From Burkholderiales bacterium (lineage in GTDB: Bacteria > Pseudomonadota > Gammaproteobacteria > Burkholderiales > Burkholderiaceae_C), in NCBI GenBank assembly GCA_016703325.1, contig JADJCH010000040.1, forward strand, positions 1-64,000: 64,000 nucleotides of DNA, in the 5' to 3' direction. Below the pieces are notes generated by a model. It was not told the origin of the DNA, made no database searches, and worked only from the letters and a program-made list of their open reading frames with translations. Below, piece after piece: positions 19,034 to 27,094 of the stretch (within the stretch, counting starts at the first letter, position 1; every line of letters starts with the position of its first letter). Both the position numbers and the translations under genes were made by a program.

Positions 19034-19713
19034 GAGCGCGCCCCGGCAAAGGTGTAGCCGGCGTTGCGCAGGGTCTTGATGCAGTCCAGCGGCTCCAGCT
19101 TGCGCCGCAGGCGGCTGACCACGATGTCCACCGCACGGGTGTAGAGGTCGGCCTCGTGCCCCCGCAGCCGGTTGAGGATCTCGTCGCGGCTGAACACCTT
19201 CTGCGGCTCGCGCGCCAGCATCGTCAGCAGCTCGAATTCGGTGCCGGTCAGCTCCACCGCCTCGCCCTGGCGCAGCACCTGCCGGCGTTCCAGGTCGATC
19301 ACCAGGCCGTCGAAGGTCAGCCGCTGTGCGGCCTCCGCCGCCATCGGGCGGGCGACCCGCCGGCGCAGGATGGTCTGCAGGCGCGCCACCAGCTCGCGCG
19401 GCTCGAAGGGTTTGGGCAGGTAGTCGTCCGCCCCCAGCTCCAGGCCGATCACCCGGTCCATCACGTCACCGCGGGCGGTGAGCATCAGGATGGGCAGATC
19501 GCTGCCGCGGCGGATCTCCCGGCACAGCGCAAAACCGTCCATCTCCGGCAGCATCACATCCAGGATGGCCGCGTCGTAGTCCCGCTCACGAAGCTTCTCC
19601 AGGCCCAGGCTGGGGCGCAGGGCGCTGTCGAGCGCAAAGTCGTAGCGCTGCAGGTAGGCCGCCAGCGGTGCAGCCAGGTGCTCGTCGTCGTCGATCAGGA
19701 GGATGCGGGGCAT
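19030..19713 (-). CDS. OmpR-family response regulator
   Basis: A 227-residue regulator: receiver domain with phospho-acceptor Asp in AAILDVMLPEMDGFALC, conserved T in LMLTARGD and K in YLPKPFEPREL, then a winged-helix DNA-binding domain (LTGTEFELLTMLAREPQKVF; LNRLRGHEADLYTRAVDIVV). It starts at 19713. An upstream open frame lacks the receiver's first strand and a ribosome site. It forms an operon with the kinase. A terminator stands between it and the Spy/CpxP-like gene. Confidence 0.93.
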   Translation of the reverse strand: MPRILLIDDDEHLAAPLAAYLQRYDFALDSALRPSLGLEKLRERDYDAAILDVMLPEMDGFALCREIRRGSDLPILMLTARGDVMDRVIGLELGADDYLPKPFEPRELVARLQTILRRRVARPMAAEAAQRLTFDGLVIDLERRQVLRQGEAVELTGTEFELLTMLAREPQKVFSRDEILNRLRGHEADLYTRAVDIVVSRLRRKLEPLDCIKTLRNAGYTFAGARS

Positions 19714-19756
19714 GGCGGAGGATCCTGCCACAGGGCACGCAGGGCACACGCTGGGC

Positions 19757-19800
19757 TGAAAACACACAGCCGCCGTCCGGTGGACCGGAGCGGCGGCTGC
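19757..19800 (-). terminator. Intrinsic terminator between the CpxP-like gene and the regulator gene
   Basis: A stem of about 15 bp: arms CAGCCGCCGTCCGGT (19767-19781) and ACCGGAGCGGCGGCTG (19784-19799), one base bulged. Reading on the minus strand it is followed by TGTGTTTT. It would end the Spy/CpxP-like transcript before the two-component genes, so those probably have their own promoter in 19714-19756. A second small stem (ACCCACC/GGTGGGT, 19854-19869) lies just after the CpxP-like stop codon. Confidence 0.7.
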
Positions 19801-19874
19801 GTGCGCGGGGACAGAGGTCAACTCAGGGACGGCACCCCGTCAGCCCAGGCGGAACCCACCTGGGTGGGTGAGCC

Positions 19875-20426
19875 TCAGCCCTGACGCCAGCCACGGCCCA
19901 TGCCGCGGCCCGGCCCCTTGTTCAGGAAATCGCGCACCTTGGCCTGCTGCTCGGGCTTGAGGCTGTCGTAGAAGTCCCCTGCGGCAGCGATCAGCTCCGG
20001 ACCGGCGGACTTCAGGGTGGCCGTCTTCTCGTCCACCAGCGCCTGGGCCTTGCTGCGGTCGAAGCGCTCGCCGGCGATCAAACCCTGGAACTGCTCACGC
20101 GGGTTCGGGCGCACGCCGTCCTTGCCCGCCGGGCCGGCCATCGCCAGGCGCTGCTGATGCAGCTTGTCCATCAGCGTCACCAGCTTCTTCTTCTGTGCGT
20201 CGTCCAGCGCCAGTTGCTGGGTGGCACGCTCGACCATGCGGTCGCGGAACTTGGCAGCATCGGCCTCCGACATCGGGCCGCGGTGGTGGCGCATCATGCC
20301 CATGCCGGGGCCCATGCCCGCCTCGGGGCCGGAACCGCCCATCGGGCCGTGACCGCAGGCGGCCAGACCGGCAACAACGGAGACGGTGGCCAGACCGATC
20401 AGGCTGCGGCGAATCCAGGTTTTCAT
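19875..20426 (-). CDS. Spy/CpxP-like periplasmic protein with a lipobox
   Basis: A 183-residue exported helical protein. The signal peptide ends in GLAAC, a good lipobox with Cys at residue 24, so the mature protein is probably a lipoprotein, unlike E. coli Spy and CpxP, which are soluble. A Gly/Met/His-rich linker (GMGPGMGMMRHHRG), possibly metal-binding, precedes the LTxxQ-type helical domain (LALDDAQKKKLVTLMDKLHQ; YDSLKPEQQAKVRDFL). AAAGGA precedes the ATG. It lies upstream of, and on the same strand as, the two-component genes, as is usual for CpxP-type feedback inhibitors. Confidence 0.82.
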   Translation of the reverse strand: MKTWIRRSLIGLATVSVVAGLAACGHGPMGGSGPEAGMGPGMGMMRHHRGPMSEADAAKFRDRMVERATQQLALDDAQKKKLVTLMDKLHQQRLAMAGPAGKDGVRPNPREQFQGLIAGERFDRSKAQALVDEKTATLKSAGPELIAAAGDFYDSLKPEQQAKVRDFLNKGPGRGMGRGWRQG

Positions 20427-20624
20427 GGCAAATCCTTTCTGAGGCATCCCTTTGGGCCTCCAGGCCCGGGATCGATTGAACATGGGCTCATGGTGCCCGC
20501 ACACTGCAGCGCTGTCCTTTCAGCGCCGTATCGTCGTGTTTCGCTTTTTTTCAGCCGGTCCGCGCTGCGCACATCCTGCCGCCGGAGGAGCAGCCCGGCC
20601 TGCGGGCTGCATTACCCTCGCCCC

Positions 20625-21872
20625 ATGCCGGACCCGAGCCCCATCCACCCACCGAACCTTCCCGCTGCCCCGCAGTTCACACAGGCCCGCCGCGCCCTGT
20701 TGTTGAACCTGCTGGCCCAGCTGGCCTTCGGTCTGCTGGCGATGACGATCTGCCTGCCCTCCATGCAGCAGTGGGACCGCATCTTCGGAGTCGATCAGGC
20801 GGCCGTGCAGCTCACCTTCAGCGGCTACATCCTCACCTACGGCGGCCTGCAGCTGCTCTACGGTCCGCTGTCGGATCGCCTGGGGCGCCGGCGCATCCTC
20901 CTGATCGGCCTGCTGCTGAGCCTGGCCGGCTCGGTGTCCGCCGCCATGGCACCCAGCCTGCCGTGGCTGGTGGCTGCCCGAGTCCTCCAGGGTGCGGGCG
21001 CCGCCGCCGGCATGGTGGTGGGCCGGGCGATGGTGCAGGACCTCTTCACCGGCGCTCAGCGCACCCGGGTGATGGCCTACATCAGCATGACCCTGGGCCT
21101 GTGCCCACCCCTGGCCACGCTGATCGGCGGCCAGCTGCATGTGTTGTGGGGCTGGCAGGCCAACTTCTGGCTGATGGCCCTGCTGGCGGCAGGCCTCTTC
21201 GGCTTCACCTGGCGGCTGCTGCCCGCTGCCACTGCCGCCCGTGCTGGCGATGCCGCCCCACCCCACTGGTTGCGTGACATGGCCAATGCCTACCTGCGGC
21301 TGGCCCGCGAGCCGGGGTTTGCGGCCCATGTGGGCATCCTCTCCATGACCACCGCCACCTTCTACGCCTTCCTGGGGGGCGCACCGGTGGTGCTGCGCAG
21401 CCTGGGCGTCGGTCCCCAGGGCATGGGTCTGTACATCATGTGCGTGCCGATGTGCTACATCGCCGGCAGCTACCTCACCTCCCGGTTGATCCAGCGCCAG
21501 GGCGAGCGCCGCATGATCCGCCTGGGCCAGGGCATCACCCTGGCCGGCATCGCCCTGATGCTGCTGCTGGGGCTGCTGGGCTGGCACAGCGCCCTGGCCT
21601 TCGCCCTGCCCCTGACGCTGGTGGGCCTGGGCCACGGGCTGCTGGTGCCGCCCACACTTGCCGGCACGGTGGGCATGGTTCCGGCCCTGGCCGGCGCCGC
21701 AGCCGCCGTGGTCGGCGTCGGCCAGCAGACCATGGGGGCGCTGGGCGGCTACCTGGTGGGGCTGGTGCCCCATGAAGGTGTGGTCAACCTGGGCTGGCTG
21801 ATGCTGGGGCTGTCGCTGTGCGCATCGGTGGCGATGGCCAGACTGTCCAGGTCACGCACTGCAGCGCTGTAG
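20625..21872 (+). CDS. MFS multidrug exporter, Bcr/CflA family
   Basis: A 415-residue transporter with 12 predicted membrane helices. Family marks are TICLPSMQQWDRIFGVD in the first helix region, the loop 2-3 motif LSDRLGRRRILLIG (motif A), and RVLQGAGAAAGMVVGRAMVQ (antiporter motif C region with the RxxQG of Bcr). It should expel drugs or metabolites in exchange for protons. It is divergent from the CpxP-like gene. The 198-bp gap between them contains a T-rich segment but no clear promoter I can name. Confidence 0.9.
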   Translation: MPDPSPIHPPNLPAAPQFTQARRALLLNLLAQLAFGLLAMTICLPSMQQWDRIFGVDQAAVQLTFSGYILTYGGLQLLYGPLSDRLGRRRILLIGLLLSLAGSVSAAMAPSLPWLVAARVLQGAGAAAGMVVGRAMVQDLFTGAQRTRVMAYISMTLGLCPPLATLIGGQLHVLWGWQANFWLMALLAAGLFGFTWRLLPAATAARAGDAAPPHWLRDMANAYLRLAREPGFAAHVGILSMTTATFYAFLGGAPVVLRSLGVGPQGMGLYIMCVPMCYIAGSYLTSRLIQRQGERRMIRLGQGITLAGIALMLLLGLLGWHSALAFALPLTLVGLGHGLLVPPTLAGTVGMVPALAGAAAAVVGVGQQTMGALGGYLVGLVPHEGVVNLGWLMLGLSLCASVAMARLSRSRTAAL

Positions 21873-21913
21873 GGGCTGACGATCAGTCTTCGCCCAGAGC
21901 TTCCCACGCTCCT

Positions 21914-22033
21914 CCGTCGTTCTCGCGGCTGCGGGAATCCAGTGCGCCATTCCACTCATACCCACCCTTGGCCGTTCCGGCTGCGGAGGAAGACAGGGCA
22001 GAACCTGGATTCCCGCCTGCGCGGGAATGACGG
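21914..22033. repeat. Inverted pair of REP-like palindromes
   Basis: CTGGATTCCCGCCTGCGCGG, continuing GAATGACGG (22005-22033), is itself a palindrome around CCCGC/GCGGG. A diverged copy lies in opposite orientation at 21914-21942, with about six differences over 29 bases. The 62 bases between carry nothing recognisable. Such units are typical of repeated extragenic palindromes or small MITEs in beta- and gammaproteobacteria. They separate the exporter gene from the 3' end of the sugar-acid operon. Confidence 0.7.
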
Positions 22034-22111
22034 ATTGAAAGCTGATGGGTCAGCTCGCCAAATGGCACAGGGTTCTCTGCCCCACTCAGCGAACCGGCCG
22101 CGGATGAGTGT

Positions 22112-22822
22112 TCAGCCGGGCAGCGACGCCCCGCCGCAGACCTGGATCTCCTGCCCGGTGATCGGCGCCGCGGCGTCGCTCAACAGGAAGGTGATCAGCG
22201 CGGCCACCTCGTCGGGGCGAATCAGCCGGCCCATCGGTGGCAGCTTGGGCGCGGTGCCGGCGCGGGCCGGGTCGGCCAGCATCGGCGTGTCGGTGGCCGC
22301 GGGGGAGACCACGTTGACCGTCACGGCCTGGTCCACCACCTCGGCGGCCCAGCTGCGCGCCAACGAGACCAGCGCGGCCTTGCTGGCGGCGTAGGCTGAC
22401 TTGCCGGGCTGGCCGTGCGCCGTGCGGCTGCCGACCAGCACCACGCGGCCCCGACCCGCTGCGGCCATGCGCGGCAGCAGTGCGTCGGCCAGGCGGTTGG
22501 CAGCGTCCACGTGCAGACGCCACATTTGCGCAGCGTCCTCGGGCGGCAGCTCGCCCAGGCGGCCACCGCGCATCACGCCGGCCGCGTGCACCAGCGCATC
22601 GGGCGTGGACTGCTCCGCAACGACTCGGGCGGCACGGCTGACAGCCTCACCGTCGGTCAGGTTCACCGCCACGGCGCGAAAGGCCGGGTGGTCAATGGGC
22701 GGGGCGCCGCGCTGCAGGCCGATCACCTGCCAGCCCTGCGCCAGCAACTGCGTGGCGACGGCCAGGCCGATGCCGGAACTGCTGCCGGTGATGACGGCCA
22801 GCCGCGCTCTACCGTCCACCAC
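22112..22822 (-). CDS. Short-chain dehydrogenase/reductase (SDR)
   Basis: A 236-residue Rossmann enzyme with the NAD(P) loop VITGSSSGIG, the NAG-like VHAAGV, the catalytic Ser in LVGSRTAHG and Tyr/Lys in YAASK. The start is uncertain. GTG at 22822 gives the normal N-terminus, just before the first strand, with GAGG upstream. It is the last gene of a minus-strand operon for sugar-acid use, 43 bp behind a Bug-type receptor, so a hydroxy-acid or sugar substrate is likely. The stop lies near the REP pair. Confidence 0.83.
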   Translation of the reverse strand: MVDGRARLAVITGSSSGIGLAVATQLLAQGWQVIGLQRGAPPIDHPAFRAVAVNLTDGEAVSRAARVVAEQSTPDALVHAAGVMRGGRLGELPPEDAAQMWRLHVDAANRLADALLPRMAAAGRGRVVLVGSRTAHGQPGKSAYAASKAALVSLARSWAAEVVDQAVTVNVVSPAATDTPMLADPARAGTAPKLPPMGRLIRPDEVAALITFLLSDAAAPITGQEIQVCGGASLPG

Positions 22823-22865
22823 ACCCGCACCTGGAACCTCAACTGCGGCCGCAGCCGCAGTCGCG

Positions 22866-23852
22866 TTACTCGGCACGGATGTTCCCGTCGGTGATGATCT
22901 TCTGCGAGCGGGCCATGTCGTCGCGCTGGAACTTGACGAAGTCCTCCACCGAACCACCGCCCACCAGCAGGCCCTGGCTGAGCAGGCGTTCGCGCATGTC
23001 GCCGGCCAGCGCCTTGTTGACCTCGCCGTTCAGGCGGGTCACCACCTCGGCGGGCAGCTTGGCCGGGCCCCAGACGCCGTACCAGCTGTAGAACTCGTAG
23101 CCGGGCACCGTCTCGCCCACGGTGGGCACGTCCGGCAGCGTCACCACGCGGGACTTGGAGGTGACGGCGATGATCTTCACCTTGCCGGCCTTGTGGAAGT
23201 TCATCGCACCCAGCAGGGGGTCGATGAAACCTTCGATCTGCCCGCCCACCAGGTCCTGGAAGGCCGGTGCGGTGCCCTTGTATGGCACGATGGTCAGGTC
23301 GATGCCCCCAGAGCCACTTGCACGCTTGAGGAGCTCGGTGGCGAGGTTGCCGGCCGAGCCGGTGGAGCCGATGGCGAAGTTGAGCTTGCCCGGGTTGGCA
23401 CGGGCATAGGCCATCAGGCCCTTGATGTCGTTGACCGGCAGGTTGTTGTTGACCGACACCGCCAGCGGCGCCTTGGCCACCATCGCCACCGGGGCGAAGT
23501 CGCGCAGCACGTCGTAGGGTGCGGACTTCACCGTCATCGGCGTGGTGGTGAAGGTGGACGCGTTGAACAGCAGCGTGTAGCCATCCGCCGGAGCCTTGGC
23601 CACAGCATCCGAGCCGATCATGCCGTTGCCGCCGGCGCGGTTTTCGACGATGAAGGTCTGACCGAGCTGCTCCTGGAGTTTTTGCGCCAGCAGGCGGCCC
23701 ACGGTGTCCAGCGTGCCGCCGGGCGGGAAGGGAATGATGAACTTGACCGGCTTGCTGGGCCAGGCCTGGGCAGCGGCGCCCAAGGTGGTCAGGGCCAGGG
23801 TGGCCGTCACGGTAGCGGCCACGGCGGCGCGCAGGAAGTGCTGTCTTTGCAT
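22866..23852 (-). CDS. Bug/TctC-family solute-binding receptor (TTT system)
   Basis: A 328-residue exported receptor. A signal peptide (FLRAAVAATVTATLALTTLGAAAQA) precedes the family start WPSKPVKFIIPFPPGGTLD. VENRAGGNGMIGSDAV and PYKGTAPAFQDLVGGQIEGF are classic Bug-family motifs. These proteins catch carboxylic acids for tripartite tricarboxylate transporters, but no TctA or TctB membrane subunit lies in the locus. It may share a transporter encoded elsewhere or act as a sensor, as described for other Bug proteins. Confidence 0.92.
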   Translation of the reverse strand: MQRQHFLRAAVAATVTATLALTTLGAAAQAWPSKPVKFIIPFPPGGTLDTVGRLLAQKLQEQLGQTFIVENRAGGNGMIGSDAVAKAPADGYTLLFNASTFTTTPMTVKSAPYDVLRDFAPVAMVAKAPLAVSVNNNLPVNDIKGLMAYARANPGKLNFAIGSTGSAGNLATELLKRASGSGGIDLTIVPYKGTAPAFQDLVGGQIEGFIDPLLGAMNFHKAGKVKIIAVTSKSRVVTLPDVPTVGETVPGYEFYSWYGVWGPAKLPAEVVTRLNGEVNKALAGDMRERLLSQGLLVGGGSVEDFVKFQRDDMARSQKIITDGNIRAE

Positions 23853-23907
23853 GGGTGATGTCTCCGGTGTTGTTGTGGGGGATCGGGTCGGGCTGCGTCA
23901 GCTGCGT

Positions 23908-24672
23908 TCAGCTGCGGAAACGCGCCACCAGCGCATCGGCGGCTGCCACCAGCAGGTGGAGATCGGTGCCGATGCCCACCATCGTCGCGCCGGCTTCGAG
24001 GTAGTGCTCGGCTTTTCCGTCCGCGGCCAGGATGCCGATGGCGCAGCCCGCGGCGCGGGCGGTGGCGATGGCTTTGGCGATCTCGGCCTGCACCTGGGGC
24101 CTGGCGGCGCCGCCGCGGTGGCCGAGGCTGGCGGCCAGGTCGGAGGGGCCGATGAACACCGCGTCGATGCCCGGCACGCGGCAGATGGCATCCAGGTTGT
24201 CCAGCGCCTCGCGCGATTCGATCTGCACGATCACGCCGATCTCGTCGTTGGCGCGGGCCATGTAGTCCTTGAAGCGCGTCCAGCCGCCGGCGCGGGTGCT
24301 GCCGGCCACGCCGCGTTGGCCTTCAGGCGCGAAGCGGGTCCAGCTCACCGCCTCGGCGGCTTCGGCGGCAGTGCGGATGTTCGGAATCATCACGTTGGGC
24401 GCGCCGGCATCGAGCACACGTTTGATCCAGGCCATGTCGTGCACCGGCACGCGCACCACCGGCTGCACCGGCGTGCCGCGCAGGGCCAGCAGCTGCTGGC
24501 CGACATGCTCCAGGTCGTTGGGGGTGTGCTCCATGTCGAAGAGCATCCAGTCGAAGCCCGAGCCGGTCAGGCACTCGGTGATCGGCGCGTAGGGGAAGTT
24601 GATCCACAGGCCAAGCTGGCGCTGCTGGGCGCGCAGGGCCTGCTTGAAGGTGTTGACAGGGAGGCTGTACAT
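23908..24672 (-). CDS. HpcH/HpaI-family aldolase
   Basis: A 254-residue class II (metal-dependent) pyruvate aldolase of the HpaI/GarL/RhmA type. Active-site features are FDWMLFDMEHTPND (general-base His), RVPVHDMAWIKRVLDAGA, the metal ligands Glu in VQIES and Asp in IGPSDLAASLG. It should cleave a 2-keto-3-deoxy sugar acid to pyruvate and an aldehyde. I take the ATG at 24672. A TTG at 24681 would overlap the stop of the alcohol dehydrogenase gene. It lies between the Fe-ADH and a Bug receptor, consistent with breakdown of a sugar acid. Confidence 0.9.
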   Translation of the reverse strand: MYSLPVNTFKQALRAQQRQLGLWINFPYAPITECLTGSGFDWMLFDMEHTPNDLEHVGQQLLALRGTPVQPVVRVPVHDMAWIKRVLDAGAPNVMIPNIRTAAEAAEAVSWTRFAPEGQRGVAGSTRAGGWTRFKDYMARANDEIGVIVQIESREALDNLDAICRVPGIDAVFIGPSDLAASLGHRGGAARPQVQAEIAKAIATARAAGCAIGILAADGKAEHYLEAGATMVGIGTDLHLLVAAADALVARFRS

Positions 24673-24677
24673 GGCGG

Positions 24678-25886
24678 TCAAATCAGTTGTTCATAGATGG
24701 CGCGCAGGTCGGCGCGGGTCATCGGGCGCGGGTTGTTGTCCAGCAGGCGGGTCACCTTGGCGGCGCCGTCGACCAGGGCGTCGAGCTGCTCCGGCTTCAC
24801 ACCGACGCTCTTGAGGCCGCTGGGGATGCCCAGGTCGGCGTTGAGCTGGCGCAGCGCGTCGACAAAGCGTTGGCTGGCCTTGGCGTCGTCCAGGGCTGCC
24901 ACGTTCAGGCCCATCGCCCGCGCCATCTGCGCGAAGCGGCCCTCATTGCCCACCCGGTTGAAGTCCATCACCGCCGGCAGCAGCATGGCGTTGGACAGGC
25001 CATGCGGCACGTGGAAAGTCCCGCCCAGCGGGTAGGCCAGGGCGTGGACCGCGGTGGTGCTGGAGGTGGCGATGCACACGCCGCCCCAATAGGCGCCCAT
25101 CAGCATGTCCTGGCGTGCCACGACGTCCTGACCGTCGGTGAAGGCACGTCGGATGCTGCGGGAAATCAGGCGAATGCCCTCCAGCGCATACAGATCGCTG
25201 AAGGCGTTGCCCTTCTTCGAGGTGTAGCACTCGATGACGTGCGCCAGCGCGTCCATGCCGGTGGAGGCCGTCACCGCTGGCGGCAGGCCCAGTGTCAGCA
25301 GCGGGTCGAGGATCACCGCGTCCGGCAGCAGGTACGGGCTGACGATGCCGATCTTCAGAGCGCGCTCGGGCACCAGGATGATCGAGTTGGGTGTCGCCTC
25401 CGCGCCGGTGCCGGCCGTCGTGGGGATCAGCACGGTGGGCAGGCCGCGGCCGGGCACCGGCGTGCCGTTGAGCAGTTGCTCCAGCGTCACCGGCTGGGCC
25501 AGCAGCACCGCGACGGCCTTGGCCACGTCGATGGCGCTGCCACCGCCGAGGCCCACCACCAAGTCGATCGCCAAGTCGGTCTGGCCCTCTCCAGCGGCCG
25601 CGCGGGCCTCGGCCAGCACGGCCTCCACGTCGGCCACCGCCGGCTCGGGCGGCGTGCGGTCGATCAGCGTCACCGCCACGCCAGCGTCGGCCAGGGTCCG
25701 CAGCACCGGCTGCACGCGGCCATCGGCCAGCACGTGGCGGCCGCAGATCAGCAGGATGCGGCGCGCGCCGCGCTCGGCCACCAGCTCGGGCAGGCGGGCC
25801 AGGCTGCCGGCGCCGGCGATGACGCGCCCGGCCTGGTGCAGCACGGCCGCGGAGGGCGGAGTCGAAATCTGGGAAGGAGCATTCAT
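24678..25886 (-). CDS. Iron-containing alcohol dehydrogenase
   Basis: A 402-residue group III dehydrogenase. The NAD-binding GGGSAIDVAKAVAV and PTTAGTGAEATPNS are present. Metal ligands are supplied by Asp in STGMDALAHVIECYTS and the His residues in FHVPHGLSNAML. It would oxidise or reduce a hydroxy acid or an aldehyde made by the adjacent aldolase, for example lactaldehyde, glycolaldehyde or tartronate semialdehyde. It begins 2 bp after the stop of the Asp-box protein gene. The family is clear, the substrate is not. Confidence 0.9.
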   Translation of the reverse strand: MNAPSQISTPPSAAVLHQAGRVIAGAGSLARLPELVAERGARRILLICGRHVLADGRVQPVLRTLADAGVAVTLIDRTPPEPAVADVEAVLAEARAAAGEGQTDLAIDLVVGLGGGSAIDVAKAVAVLLAQPVTLEQLLNGTPVPGRGLPTVLIPTTAGTGAEATPNSIILVPERALKIGIVSPYLLPDAVILDPLLTLGLPPAVTASTGMDALAHVIECYTSKKGNAFSDLYALEGIRLISRSIRRAFTDGQDVVARQDMLMGAYWGGVCIATSSTTAVHALAYPLGGTFHVPHGLSNAMLLPAVMDFNRVGNEGRFAQMARAMGLNVAALDDAKASQRFVDALRQLNADLGIPSGLKSVGVKPEQLDALVDGAAKVTRLLDNNPRPMTRADLRAIYEQLI

Positions 25887-25888
25887 CG

Positions 25889-27094
25889 TCAAGACGCCGC
25901 AGAGCGGAGCAGGTGCTGGTTCAACCACTCGGGCGACAGCGCCAGGTGGCGGATGCGCTGGCGGTGGTGGGTGTAGGCCACGTGCAGCATGCCGTCGGCG
26001 GTCTGCACCAGGCTGGGGTAGGAGAGTTCGCGGTTGCGCTGCTCGGCCGAGTTGTTGGTCATGCAATAGCCATCGCCGACCTCCAGGTCCACCCGCAGCG
26101 GCCAGGTCAGGCCGTCGTCGGCGGACAGCGCCAGCGTCATCGGTGCGCGCGGCGTGCCCCAGAACGCGGTGCGCGCTCCGACAGGCGGTGCGGCGTAGGC
26201 CGCATCGGCACCTTCGCCTTCACCCTCGATCTCGTCATAGAGCGACACGCGGCGCTCGGTGGCCTGCGCCGCGCTGACCGCGTTGAAGACCATCGCGAGC
26301 TGACCCGCAAAAGGGCCCTGCGCCAGCCGCACCACCTGGATCGACGAGTTGTTGTTCGGCAGTTCGGTGGGCTGCGGCGCGCTCCAGCTCAACCCACCGT
26401 CGGTGGAAACACTGCGGTAGACATGATCGGCCCAGCGGCTGCGGTAGAAGGCCAGGAACTCGCCCGGCTGTCCCTTCGTCGGGTGCCCCGCCACGATGTT
26501 CATGTGCACGCAGCCCAGGCTGCGCGGCACGGCGTGCTCGCTCCAGCTGCGGCCCTGGTCGGTGGAGACCATCACCGCCGAGTCGTCGTGGTCGCCCGAC
26601 CAGCGCACACCCGGCGTGCTGCGGCAGTGGAAGATCGGCACGAGCCAATGCGTCGGGGTCACCACCACCGGCTGGCGCACGAAGATGCCGGCGTCCGGGA
26701 AGAGTTGCGCCGGCTCGCTCCAGGTCGCGCCGCCGTCGGTGGAGCGGCGCCAGCGCACGAGGGCGGTGTCCTGGTGGCCCGAGCGCTGGGCGGTGTGCAG
26801 CAGCCAGAGCGAGCCGTCCGGCGCGTTGAAGAGGATGGGGTTCTGCTCGGAGCGCTCGGCGTCGTCCGACAGCCGGGCGGGCGCGCTCCAGCCGTCAGCT
26901 GTCAGGCGGGAGAACCAGATCGAGATGTCGGCCACGCCTTCCTGCGTGCCGCCGAACCACACGCAGCCGAGCGAACCCCCGTCATCGTCCGGCAAGGGCA
27001 TCAGGTTGGCCGCGTGGCACTGGATCGTCGGTGCGGGCAGGTCGTCCGCGACGAGGCCGGGCGCCAGACCCGCGGTGTCCCCGGTGGCGCTCAT
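25889..27094 (-). CDS. Asp-box (BNR) beta-propeller protein, sialidase superfamily
   Basis: A 401-residue protein with four Asp-box turns (STDGGATW, STDQGRSW, STDGGLSW and SADDGLTW), the hallmark of six-bladed sialidase-type propellers. It has no signal peptide, so it should be cytoplasmic, which argues against a true sialidase acting on glycans. Conserved stretches such as GCVWFGGTQEGVADISIWFS belong to a bacterial family found in sugar-acid gene clusters. Its start codon overlaps the stop of pdxA2 (ATGA). Perhaps it hydrolyses or isomerises an unusual acid-sugar conjugate. That role is inference. Confidence 0.82.
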   Translation of the reverse strand: MSATGDTAGLAPGLVADDLPAPTIQCHAANLMPLPDDDGGSLGCVWFGGTQEGVADISIWFSRLTADGWSAPARLSDDAERSEQNPILFNAPDGSLWLLHTAQRSGHQDTALVRWRRSTDGGATWSEPAQLFPDAGIFVRQPVVVTPTHWLVPIFHCRSTPGVRWSGDHDDSAVMVSTDQGRSWSEHAVPRSLGCVHMNIVAGHPTKGQPGEFLAFYRSRWADHVYRSVSTDGGLSWSAPQPTELPNNNSSIQVVRLAQGPFAGQLAMVFNAVSAAQATERRVSLYDEIEGEGEGADAAYAAPPVGARTAFWGTPRAPMTLALSADDGLTWPLRVDLEVGDGYCMTNNSAEQRNRELSYPSLVQTADGMLHVAYTHHRQRIRHLALSPEWLNQHLLRSAAS

